Below the pieces are notes generated by a model. It did not search any database. It was not told the origin of the DNA and saw nothing but the letters and a program-made list of their open reading frames with translations. Made by a program: the position numbers and the translations under genes. Of a stretch of 64,000 nucleotides of DNA, positions 43,840 through 52,090 are shown piece by piece. This DNA is from an uncultured Thomasclavelia sp. (lineage in GTDB: Bacteria; Bacillota_I; Bacilli_A; Erysipelotrichales; Coprobacillaceae), in contig NZ_CALUXO010000081.1 in NCBI RefSeq assembly GCF_944324745.1, positions 1-64,000 on the forward strand, given 5' to 3'. Numbering within the stretch: position 1 is the first letter of the stretch; each line of letters opens with the position of its first letter.

Positions 43840-44589
43840 TTATCCTCCTAAGATCATTGTCATTGTTCCAGCACCGATAGCAATAAAAACCGCAATTAAT
43901 AAGGCCTCTAACATTCTAGCTGTACCTGAAATATAATCACCACCCATAATATCTCGAAAACTATTAGTAATCGCAACACCAGGAGTTAAAATCATTAAAC
44001 AGCCAATAATTATCGCATCACTATTGATTGTTAATCCCCAGTTTCGGGCAACAATAGCTAAAAACGTAATCAGCATACTTGAAAGCAGGGTACTGACTAG
44101 ATTGTTGATCTCGAGTATTTCCATCAATAAAATAAAAAAATACAAGATAAACCCAATAAATAATGCGACGATTGTTTCACTTAAGCCACCACCAAAAAAA
44201 GTCGTAAAGAAGCCGCTGCCGATACCATAGCCCAAAAAGACTAAATAATAATTAGTTTTGATATTATTGATTCGTTTAATTTCTGCTTGTAGATAACTAA
44301 TATCTGGTTTATTTTGACAAACATAGCGAACTAGATTGTTTAATTCATAGATCTTATCTAGATTGATCCGATTTTGTCGACTTCGTTTTGATAATGTATA
44401 TGAAAAGTCATTATTGTTTTTTACACTTAATGTAAAATAAGATGGCAAAGCAAAGACATTGACAAATTCATAACCATAGCTTTGACACATTCTAGTTAAT
44501 GATTCTTCTACTCGATAGATTTCTGCTCCGTATTTAAGTAATAAACGACCAATTTCTCCAATTGAATCGATTAGTTTTTTATCTTCCAT
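43840..44589 (-). CDS. Threonine/serine exporter family, large subunit (ThrE/DUF1212-like)
   Basis: 249 residues. A soluble N-terminal region (1-115) with LLKYGAEIYRVEESL and a membrane part with five segments (about 116-249), including LTPGVAITNSFRDIMGGDYISG. This is the N-terminal half of the ThrE fold. The ATG has AGGTG before it and an extended -10 promoter 22 nt upstream. Stop and the next gene start are one base apart. Confidence 0.87.
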   Translation of the reverse strand: MEDKKLIDSIGEIGRLLLKYGAEIYRVEESLTRMCQSYGYEFVNVFALPSYFTLSVKNNNDFSYTLSKRSRQNRINLDKIYELNNLVRYVCQNKPDISYLQAEIKRINNIKTNYYLVFLGYGIGSGFFTTFFGGGLSETIVALFIGFILYFFILLMEILEINNLVSTLLSSMLITFLAIVARNWGLTINSDAIIIGCLMILTPGVAITNSFRDIMGGDYISGTARMLEALLIAVFIAIGAGTMTMILGG

Positions 44590-44610
44590 ATTTCACCTCA
44601 ATCATTCAAG

Positions 44611-44619
44611 AGTATATCA
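44611..44619 (-). promoter_or_regulatory. Extended -10 promoter for the ThrE-like operon (minus strand)
   Basis: On the minus strand TGA (44619-44617) directly precedes TATACT (44616-44611); the -35 is weak. Confidence 0.4.
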
Positions 44620-44721
44620 TGAAAATAATTTTTTTAATAGCATAAACTATTGTAAAAATTTAAACATTTCATGCAAAGAGACTGATTCTAATGATAGTAG
44701 ATTTCTATTCACAACTATTTA

Positions 44722-44730
44722 TGCTATAAT
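44722..44730 (+). promoter_or_regulatory. Extended -10 promoter for the DUF1848 gene
   Basis: TGC followed by TATAAT (44725-44730); -35 not convincing. Confidence 0.45.
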
Positions 44731-44762
44731 TTGACTTGCCAGTGATGATGGAGGAGGTTTTA

Positions 44763-44780
44763 ATGAAAGAAGATGGATGA
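44763..44780 (+). CDS. Possible five-codon leader peptide before the DUF1848 gene
   Basis: ATG AAA GAA GAT GGA TGA directly after a very strong GGAGGAGG (44750-44757). It is in frame with the downstream gene but separated from it by a TGA and a TAA. It takes the best ribosome site in the region, so it may feed ribosomes to the main start at 44787 or be a decayed start. No experimental support. Confidence 0.35.
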   Translation: MKEDG

Positions 44781-44786
44781 GAGTAA

Positions 44787-45704
44787 ATGATTTTACAAGT
44801 ATCAAGCCGCAGTGATATCTGTGCAATGTATCCCCAGTGGCTGATTAATCGTTTAAAAGCTGGCATGGTTATGGTACGTAATCCATATAACGAACATCTG
44901 GTAAGTAAAATTAATCTTAGCCATGAGGTAGTTGATTGTATTAGTTTTATGACTAAAGATCCATTGCCAATGTTACCATATTTAAAAGAAATCGATCAAT
45001 TGAAATATCAGTATTATTTTATGGTAACCATTACTCCATATGATAATGATCTGGAAACAAATTTGCGACCCAAATTAGAAATTATCAAAACTTTTAGAAA
45101 GTTAAGTACTATGTTAGGAAAAAAACGGGTGATTTGGCGTTATGATCCCATTTTATTAAATGCCCGTTATACCAAAGAGTTTCATTATAAGATGTTTGAT
45201 AAGATGTGTGCCCTTTTATATCAATACACGGAAATAGTAATTATTAGCTTTATTGATATTTATCAAAATATTTCTGGTTTATTTGATGAAATAAATGCAG
45301 CTGATGTTATGGATTTGGCAGCAAAGTTAGGAAAAATTGCCAATAAATATCATTTAAAGATACAAACTTGCAGTGAAAAATATCATTTAGAACAATTTGG
45401 AATCCAGCATGGCAGTTGTTTAGATCGTCATTATCTCGAAGAGTTGATCGGCGGAAAATTAAAGATCAAAAAGAATCAAAATAGAAAACATTGTCATTGT
45501 GTTGCCAGTATCGATATCGGTGCTTACAATAGCTGTTTAAATGGCTGTAAGTATTGTTATGCAAATAAGCAAAATGTTTATCATAATGTTTTACAACATG
45601 ATAAAAATAGCCCTTTACTTATCGGCTGGCCAACAAGTGAGGATAAAGTGGTTAATCGAAAGGTAACTTCTAATATTGATCGGCAAATTCAATTAAAAAT
45701 TTAA
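44787..45704 (+). CDS. DUF1848 family protein
   Basis: 305 residues. The family pattern is clear: SSRSDICAMYPQWLINRLKAGMV at the start, VVDCISFMTKDP, FMVTITPYDNDLE, a central VIWRYDPI, and a Cys-rich end (HCHCVASIDIGAYNSCLNGCKYCYAN) with a radical-SAM-like CxxxCxYC spacing. DUF1848 proteins are thought to be iron-sulphur or TIM-barrel enzymes of unknown function. The ATG has only a weak GAGAG, unlike the leader ORF upstream. It stands alone between two promoters. Confidence 0.88.
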   Translation: MILQVSSRSDICAMYPQWLINRLKAGMVMVRNPYNEHLVSKINLSHEVVDCISFMTKDPLPMLPYLKEIDQLKYQYYFMVTITPYDNDLETNLRPKLEIIKTFRKLSTMLGKKRVIWRYDPILLNARYTKEFHYKMFDKMCALLYQYTEIVIISFIDIYQNISGLFDEINAADVMDLAAKLGKIANKYHLKIQTCSEKYHLEQFGIQHGSCLDRHYLEELIGGKLKIKKNQNRKHCHCVASIDIGAYNSCLNGCKYCYANKQNVYHNVLQHDKNSPLLIGWPTSEDKVVNRKVTSNIDRQIQLKI

Positions 45705-45727
45705 ACAAAGATTAAATTACAGCAATC

Positions 45728-45744
45728 TACTATATAATATAGTA
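45728..45744 (+). promoter_or_regulatory. Perfect 17-bp palindrome over the -35 of the PBP gene
   Basis: TACTATAT-A-ATATAGTA, an 8-1-8 inverted repeat. Its centre lies at the -35 position of the promoter at 45752-45760, as expected of a repressor site. The MecI/BlaI core (TACA-N2-TGTA) is not matched, so the binder is unknown. Confidence 0.5.
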
Positions 45745-45751
45745 ATCGCTA

Positions 45752-45760
45752 TGCTATAAT
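45752..45760 (+). promoter_or_regulatory. Extended -10 promoter for the PBP gene
   Basis: TGC followed by TATAAT (45755-45760), 25 nt before the start; the -35 window lies inside the palindrome. Confidence 0.5.
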
Positions 45761-45784
45761 TGAAAAAGGAAGGAAGGGAAGAAG

Positions 45785-47776
45785 ATGTTTTTAAAGAATA
45801 AACGAAATTTAATTATTATTGGGGCTGTAGTCGTTTGTTTGATCGTCGCTGCTGTTCTTTTCATTTTTATCGGTGGTAAAAGTGCTGAGGATTACGTGAC
45901 GGATTATTTTAATCTCTTAAGTAAGAAAGATTATTCACAAATGTATGAAATGTTAAGCGATGATTCCAATGTTGATCAAGATACATTTGAAGAAAGATAC
46001 GCCAATATTTATAATGGTATCGAAGCTAGCAATTTTAATTTGGTAATCAATAGCGTTGAAGATGATGTAGTTGATTATAGTTTAACGATGGATACTGTTG
46101 CCGGTGAAGTTACTTCTAACAATCAGGTTACTGTTGTAGATGATAAACTGGTTTATAATGAAGGATTAATTTTAGAAGGATTAGAAAGTAATTATCGGGT
46201 TCGGATCTTAACTGATAATGCCAGCCGGGGACGTATTTTAGATCGTAATGGTCAAGAACTGGCTACTCAGGGTGAAGCTTATTCAGTTGGATTAGTTCCA
46301 GGAAAGTTAAATGGTGAAGCTGATTATGATCGGATTGCTTCAATGTTAGGAATAACTAGTGATGATATTCGTGATGAAATGTCAGCTTCATGGATCAAAG
46401 ACGATTCATTTGTACCAATCAAAGAAGTAGCTAGAGATAGTGAAGGGCAAGCTTTAATTAGTCAGCTAATTACTATTCCTGGTGTTAAAGCGAATACAAT
46501 TACGGTTCGTTATTATCCTTATGGGCAGGCCACGTCCCATTTAACAGGATATTTGCAGCAAGTAACAGCTGAAGATTTAAAAAATCATGAAGGTGAAGGT
46601 TATAGTGAAAGTTCTTTAATTGGACGTAGTGGTATTGAAGCCGCTTATGAAGCTGATTTAAGAGGTAGTGATGGCAAAGAGATTCGAATCGTTGATGAAA
46701 ATAATGATTTAGTTAAAACAGTAGCTAAAAAAGAAGTAACTGATGGAAAAGATATTACTTTAACAATTGATGTTTCATTACAACAGGCATTGTATAACGA
46801 ATATCAAAATGATCAAAGTGCCTCAGTTGCCATGAACCCAGAAACTGGTGAAATATTAGCTTTAGTATCAACACCGTCATTTTCAAGTAATGATTTTATT
46901 TTAGGTTATACTAATGAACAATGGCAGGCTTTAAATGATGATGCCAGTAAACCGTTGACTAATCGTTATCGGGCTACTTTTGTTCCTGGTTCTAGCATGA
47001 AACCAATTACTGGAGCTATCGGCTTAGATTCTGGAGCCATTGATGCCAATGAAGATCTTCAGGCACAAGACCGTTGGCAAAAAGATTCTAGCTGGGGTAA
47101 TTATTATGTAACAACATTACACGCTCCAACGCCTAATAATTTAAGAAATGCGTTAATTTATTCGGATAACGTTTATTTCGCTAAAGCAGCGACAAATATT
47201 GGTTCTGATGATTTGATTGCTGGTTATGATAAATTACAAATTGGTTCTAAAATTCCATTTGAACTAGCATTAACTAAATCACAGTACCAAAATGAAGCTG
47301 GAGATTTTGATGATCAACAATTAGCTGATAGTGGTTATGGTCAAGGAGAGTTACTGATGAATCCAGTACAGTTAGCATCTATCTATACGGCTTTCTATAA
47401 CGAAGGAACAATTGTGGCTCCTTATTTAGTTATGGGAAATGAACCAGATAGCCCTTGGGTTGAAAATGCTTTTACCGCTAAGACTGCTAATACGATTAAA
47501 GATGATTTAATTGGAGTTATTAGTGATAGTAATGGAACAGGTCATGCAATTTATCATAGTGATATTGAATTAGCTGGAAAAACGGGGACTGGTGAAATTA
47601 AAAGTTCTCAAGATGATACAACTGGTAGTGAAATTGGTTGGTTTACAGTGATGACTACTAACAGTGATAATCCAATTTTAATTACAACAATGGTTGAAGA
47701 TGTTAAAGATCGTGGTGGTAGTGGATATGTTGTTGAACATATGCAAACACCATTAAATAATTATTTATATCGTTAA
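45785..47776 (+). CDS. MecA/PBP3-like class B penicillin-binding protein
   Basis: 663 residues. One membrane anchor (about 8-30), an NTF2-like MecA_N domain (about 32-140), a PBP dimer domain (about 145-325) and a transpeptidase domain. Active-site motifs: S403-x-x-K406 (PGSSMK), SDN in YSDNVYFAK and KTGTGE. Length and the position of the active Ser match PBP2a of Staphylococcus (668 residues, Ser403), and the layout also matches B. subtilis PbpC. It cross-links peptidoglycan outside the membrane. Low beta-lactam affinity is typical of the group but not shown by sequence. AAGGAAGG lies upstream. Confidence 0.92.
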   Translation: MFLKNKRNLIIIGAVVVCLIVAAVLFIFIGGKSAEDYVTDYFNLLSKKDYSQMYEMLSDDSNVDQDTFEERYANIYNGIEASNFNLVINSVEDDVVDYSLTMDTVAGEVTSNNQVTVVDDKLVYNEGLILEGLESNYRVRILTDNASRGRILDRNGQELATQGEAYSVGLVPGKLNGEADYDRIASMLGITSDDIRDEMSASWIKDDSFVPIKEVARDSEGQALISQLITIPGVKANTITVRYYPYGQATSHLTGYLQQVTAEDLKNHEGEGYSESSLIGRSGIEAAYEADLRGSDGKEIRIVDENNDLVKTVAKKEVTDGKDITLTIDVSLQQALYNEYQNDQSASVAMNPETGEILALVSTPSFSSNDFILGYTNEQWQALNDDASKPLTNRYRATFVPGSSMKPITGAIGLDSGAIDANEDLQAQDRWQKDSSWGNYYVTTLHAPTPNNLRNALIYSDNVYFAKAATNIGSDDLIAGYDKLQIGSKIPFELALTKSQYQNEAGDFDDQQLADSGYGQGELLMNPVQLASIYTAFYNEGTIVAPYLVMGNEPDSPWVENAFTAKTANTIKDDLIGVISDSNGTGHAIYHSDIELAGKTGTGEIKSSQDDTTGSEIGWFTVMTTNSDNPILITTMVEDVKDRGGSGYVVEHMQTPLNNYLYR

Positions 47777-47784
47777 AAAGATAG

Positions 47785-47818
47785 AAAGACAATGGGTTTT
47801 AGGCCATTGTCTTTTTTT
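47785..47818 (+). terminator. PBP gene terminator
   Basis: AAAGACAATGG (47785-47795) with CCATTGTCTTT (47804-47814), 11-bp stem with an 8-nt loop and T-tract to 47818. Confidence 0.88.
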
Positions 47819-47825
47819 GGTAATA

Positions 47826-49427
47826 TTATTTTAATAAACCAACAATTTGATCAATATCTTTTTTTCCAAAATAAACATCTTGATCATTAATGATCATACA
47901 AGGAACAGACATAATTTGATATTGGTCTTTAAGATCTGGAAAATGAGATAAATCAAACATTTCAGCTTCAATATGAGGATTTTCAACAGCTATTCTTTGA
48001 GTAGCCATGACTACTTCAGGACACATTGTACAAGAAAGGGAAACTGCAACTTTGATGTTAATTTTCTTGTCAATCATTTTAATTTGATTGATTATATTCT
48101 GATCTAATGGTTGTTTAGGGCCAGCAGTGTTGTAAATAGCGATGATAAATGAATTAAATTCATGACCACCGGGAACACCATGATAAGTAATGTTAAGATA
48201 GTTACTGTCTTCATCATAAAAGCTGATTGCTGGAAGCTTGCTATTATCGATAAGTTCATATGATAATTTATCACTTAGCGGGATTAGTTCTTTGATAAAG
48301 CCCAGCATTTCTTGAGCAAGTGCGCTATTATCATCATAACATTTTAATACTAGATTTTTTTCCAGTTTATCAAAAATTGGTTTTAATTTAGCTTTGATGT
48401 TACTAGTAATAAAGCCATCAGCTTCATCAGTTTCTTCTTGATTAGAACTTGTTGTTTGTAGCTGAATCTTTTTTGGAGCCAGATCATTTGCCTGAACGAT
48501 ATTTGGAATATATTTTTCTAAAGCAGTAGCAGCCTTAGCCCCATCACTAACCGCAGTAACGACTTGTCTTAATTCTTTTACACAAACATCACCTGCACCA
48601 TAAACACCATCAATTGAAGTTTTTTGATTAGCATCAACAATTAGGTTACCTGTTTCATTTAAGGCAACTTGCTCTTTAAACAAGCTCGTAGCTGGTTCAT
48701 ATCCGGCAAAGACAAAAATCCCAAAAGAATCATTATCTGGTGCTTGATATTGCCAGGTAGTTTGAGTTTTATTATTAATGAATGTGGCTGTTTCTAATTG
48801 ATTGCCACCACTGGCGGCTACGATTTCAGTATTATAATGGATATCGATCTTAGGATGTTCTTTAGCCTTATCACTAACTTGTTTAGCACAGGTAAAATCA
48901 TCTTCACGAATAATAATAGTGACTTTTTTGGCATATTTAGTTAAAAAGACAGCTTCTTCTGCTGCTGCAAAACCACCACCAATGACGAAAACATCTTTGC
49001 CAGTGAAAAATTCACCATCACAAGTAGCACAATAAGCAACGCCACGTCCCTGAAACTCTCGTTCACCTGGGAAGCCTAATTTTCTAGGGTGGCTTCCAGT
49101 GGCTAAAACAATTCCAACAGCCTGATATTGTCCTTTATTGGTAATAACAGTTTTAACGGGGCTTTCTAATTCTAACTTGTTAACATTGGCAATTAAAAAT
49201 TCAGCACCAAAATTTTGAGCCTGCTGGCGCATTTGTTCAGTTAGTTCTTTCCCGCTGGTTTGTAAGATTCCTGGATAGTTTACTACTTCTGAAGTAATCG
49301 TAATTTGCCCGCCAATTGTTTCTTTTTCAATTACTAAAACTGAAAATTTAGCTCGGGCTAAATAAATAGCAGCTGACAGTCCAGCGGGACCGCCACCTAC
49401 TATTATTGCATCATATAAGCTATTCAT
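47826..49427 (-). CDS. AhpF-like flavoprotein reductase with reversed domain order
   Basis: 533 residues. The N-terminal two thirds are a thioredoxin-reductase module: FAD loop GGGPAGLSAA, redox C133ATC136 (YCATCDGEF), NAD(P)H loop GGGFAAAEEA and a second FAD motif DGVYGAGDV. The C-terminal third (about 335-533) is a pair of thioredoxin folds with a C466TMC469 redox site, resembling the AhpF N-terminal domain. In classical AhpF that domain comes first, so here the order is swapped. By position it should reduce AhpC with NAD(P)H. Overlaps ahpC by one base (TAATG). No gene symbol is given because of the domain swap. Confidence 0.88.
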   Translation of the reverse strand: MNSLYDAIIVGGGPAGLSAAIYLARAKFSVLVIEKETIGGQITITSEVVNYPGILQTSGKELTEQMRQQAQNFGAEFLIANVNKLELESPVKTVITNKGQYQAVGIVLATGSHPRKLGFPGEREFQGRGVAYCATCDGEFFTGKDVFVIGGGFAAAEEAVFLTKYAKKVTIIIREDDFTCAKQVSDKAKEHPKIDIHYNTEIVAASGGNQLETATFINNKTQTTWQYQAPDNDSFGIFVFAGYEPATSLFKEQVALNETGNLIVDANQKTSIDGVYGAGDVCVKELRQVVTAVSDGAKAATALEKYIPNIVQANDLAPKKIQLQTTSSNQEETDEADGFITSNIKAKLKPIFDKLEKNLVLKCYDDNSALAQEMLGFIKELIPLSDKLSYELIDNSKLPAISFYDEDSNYLNITYHGVPGGHEFNSFIIAIYNTAGPKQPLDQNIINQIKMIDKKINIKVAVSLSCTMCPEVVMATQRIAVENPHIEAEMFDLSHFPDLKDQYQIMSVPCMIINDQDVYFGKKDIDQIVGLLK

Positions 49428-49990
49428 TAAATTAACCCTACTAGATCTAATGATGGTTTAAGTGTTTCTTCACCAGGTTTCCATTTAGCAGGACATACTT
49501 CATCCCCATGTTCGTAAACAAACTGTGACGCCTGAACTCGTCTGAACAGCTCATCAGCATTACGTCCAACATTACCAGCAATTACTTCATACATAACGAT
49601 TTTTCCTTCAGGATTGATGATAAAGCTGCCGCGTTCAGCCATTCCATCAGCTTCGATATATACATCTAAATCTTTAGCCAATTTAGCTGTTGGATCAGCT
49701 AGCATTGGATATTTTATTTTTTGAATTGTTTTAGATGTATCGTGCCATGCTTTATGAACAAAATGACTATCGCATGATACTGAATAAATTTCGCAGTTGA
49801 TTTTTTGGAAGTCTTCGTATTTGTTAGCTAAGTCTTCTAACTCTGTAGGGCAAACAAATGTAAAATCAGCTGGATAGAAGAATAAAACATTCCATTTTCC
49901 TAATAAATCTTCTTTCTTAATTGTTTTGAATTCATTTTCATGAAAGGCTTGAGCCTCAAAATCTGTTAGTTCTTTTCCTATTAATGACAT
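49427..49990 (-). CDS. ahpC: Alkyl hydroperoxide reductase AhpC (2-Cys peroxiredoxin)
   Basis: 187 residues, normal length. The peroxidatic Cys is in DFTFVCPTELEDL and the resolving Cys in GDEVCPAKWKPGE near the C-terminus. It reduces hydrogen peroxide and organic peroxides in the cytoplasm. Middle gene of dps-ahpC-reductase; AAAGGAG lies before its ATG. Confidence 0.97.
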   Translation of the reverse strand: MSLIGKELTDFEAQAFHENEFKTIKKEDLLGKWNVLFFYPADFTFVCPTELEDLANKYEDFQKINCEIYSVSCDSHFVHKAWHDTSKTIQKIKYPMLADPTAKLAKDLDVYIEADGMAERGSFIINPEGKIVMYEVIAGNVGRNADELFRRVQASQFVYEHGDEVCPAKWKPGEETLKPSLDLVGLI

Positions 49991-50020
49991 TTTCTTTTTC
50001 TCCTTTATTAATATTATTTT

Positions 50021-50446
50021 TTAAACAACCTGATTTAACATCCAGATTGATTTTGTAAAATTACCAATATAATCATCCATTAATGATGAAATTAAATAAT
50101 TATCTTCTTTATCAGCTAGCTGTTTAATCTCTTTGATTGCTTCTAATAGATAATTAAAATCTTTTAAAACTGTATTATAGATTTCTTTGGAAGATAATTG
50201 TTGATCTTTAGCTTCTTCAATTTTACTCAATTCCATAAACTCTTTTAAAGAAGCCACTGGCTGGAAGCCAATCATTAAAATATTTTCAGCAATTTCATCG
50301 ATTGCTTCATTGATGTAATTATAATATTCTTCTAACTTAGCATGGATAGTAAAGAAATCTTTTCCTTTTATATACCAATGAAAATTCTGTAATTTATGAT
50401 ATTCAACTACTAAGTCAGCTAATAAAGTATTCAATTTTTTTTCCAT
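50021..50446 (-). CDS. dps: Dps-family ferritin-like protein
   Basis: 141 residues. NFHWYIKGKDFFTIHAKLEEYY and the downstream INEAIDEIAENILMIGFQPVA give the Dps ferroxidase site (His, Asp, Glu at the dimer interface). It stores iron and protects DNA against peroxide. First gene of the operon with ahpC and the reductase. AAAGGAG before the ATG; a palindrome lies just downstream of its -10 box. Confidence 0.93.
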   Translation of the reverse strand: MEKKLNTLLADLVVEYHKLQNFHWYIKGKDFFTIHAKLEEYYNYINEAIDEIAENILMIGFQPVASLKEFMELSKIEEAKDQQLSSKEIYNTVLKDFNYLLEAIKEIKQLADKEDNYLISSLMDDYIGNFTKSIWMLNQVV

Positions 50447-50484
50447 TTTCTCACTCCTTTGCTTTAAAATGATCGTCGATAAAT

Positions 50485-50500
50485 GTTAGATTAATCTAAC
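50485..50500 (-). promoter_or_regulatory. Perfect 16-bp palindrome in the dps-ahpC operon leader
   Basis: GTTAGATTAATCTAAC, 8-bp arms without a spacer. It sits 7 bases after the -10 (50513-50508 on the minus strand), covering the expected transcription start. It has the TTAnATT...AATnTAA look of Fur/PerR-type sites but no central base, so a precise assignment is not possible. Confidence 0.5.
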
Positions 50501-50507
50501 TATCTGT

Positions 50508-50536
50508 ATTTTAGCATTAATAACATCTCGACACAA
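50508..50536 (-). promoter_or_regulatory. dps-ahpC operon promoter (minus strand)
   Basis: On the minus strand TTGTGT (50536-50531), 17-nt spacer, TAAAAT (50513-50508) with an extended -10 TG. Confidence 0.5.
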
Positions 50537-50565
50537 TTATTATGCACTATTATTTTTTTGCTAAA

Positions 50566-50588
50566 CAAAAAAAGAGTTCTAAAGAACT

Positions 50589-50590
<2 letters not shown>
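50566..50590 (-). terminator. Terminator of the LacI-family gene (minus strand)
   Basis: On the minus strand AGAGTTC-TTTA-GAACTCT (50590-50573) followed by seven T. It includes the gene's TAG stop. Confidence 0.85.
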
Positions 50591-51653
<1,063 letters not shown>

Positions 51654-51986
51654 TTAGTTTTGTCATCAGATTACTGTTAATAGTTAAAAGTTGCTTTGGC
51701 AAAAATGCCAGTATAAGATGGTTGTTTTTATACTGGTTTTACATTTTATCATAAAAAGCTGGTTGCAATTATAAAAAAGATTGTATAGATAAATAATAAG
51801 ATTATTTTACTTAAACCTCTTAGTGGCAATTAGTTTAAGATTTCCCTCCTTTAACAGTGGTATTATACCCTATTTCTGCAGTTTATGAAAGTTTTGTTCT
51901 AGGAATTAGTGGGTTACTGATGATTTATTTTATGAAATGATTATTATTTGATATCCAGGTACTTTTATTATATCGATAAAGTAAAT

Positions 51987-52053
51987 TTTAGTCAATATTT
52001 TTAGTAAACATTTAGTTATATTTAGTAAAAATAATTGACAATATTTTAGTGAT
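51987..52053 (+). promoter_or_regulatory. TTTAGT repeat array at the galT promoter
   Basis: TTTAGT occurs at 51987, 52000, 52011, 52021 and 52045, mostly 10-13 bp apart, flanking and overlapping the -35 TTGACA. A GTAAAC (52004) and a GTTTAC (52055) form a distant inverted pair. Possible operator for the adjacent LacI-family protein or an activator. Confidence 0.35.
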
Positions 52054-52063
52054 AGTTTACAAT
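52035..52063 (+). promoter_or_regulatory. galTMK promoter
   Basis: Perfect TTGACA (52035-52040), 17-nt spacer, TACAAT (52058-52063), 28 nt before the galT ATG. Confidence 0.72.
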
Positions 52064-52090
52064 ATAAAGGAAAGATGAGGGAGGAATAAC

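Noticed and set aside
44763-45704. Idea that DUF1848 is a pseudogene because of the in-frame TGA and TAA
   Set aside because: The family's conserved N-terminus begins at 44787, so the protein appears complete.
45728-45744. MecI/BlaI operator upstream of the PBP gene
   Set aside because: The required TACA-N2-TGTA core is not there; only the palindromic nature is shared.
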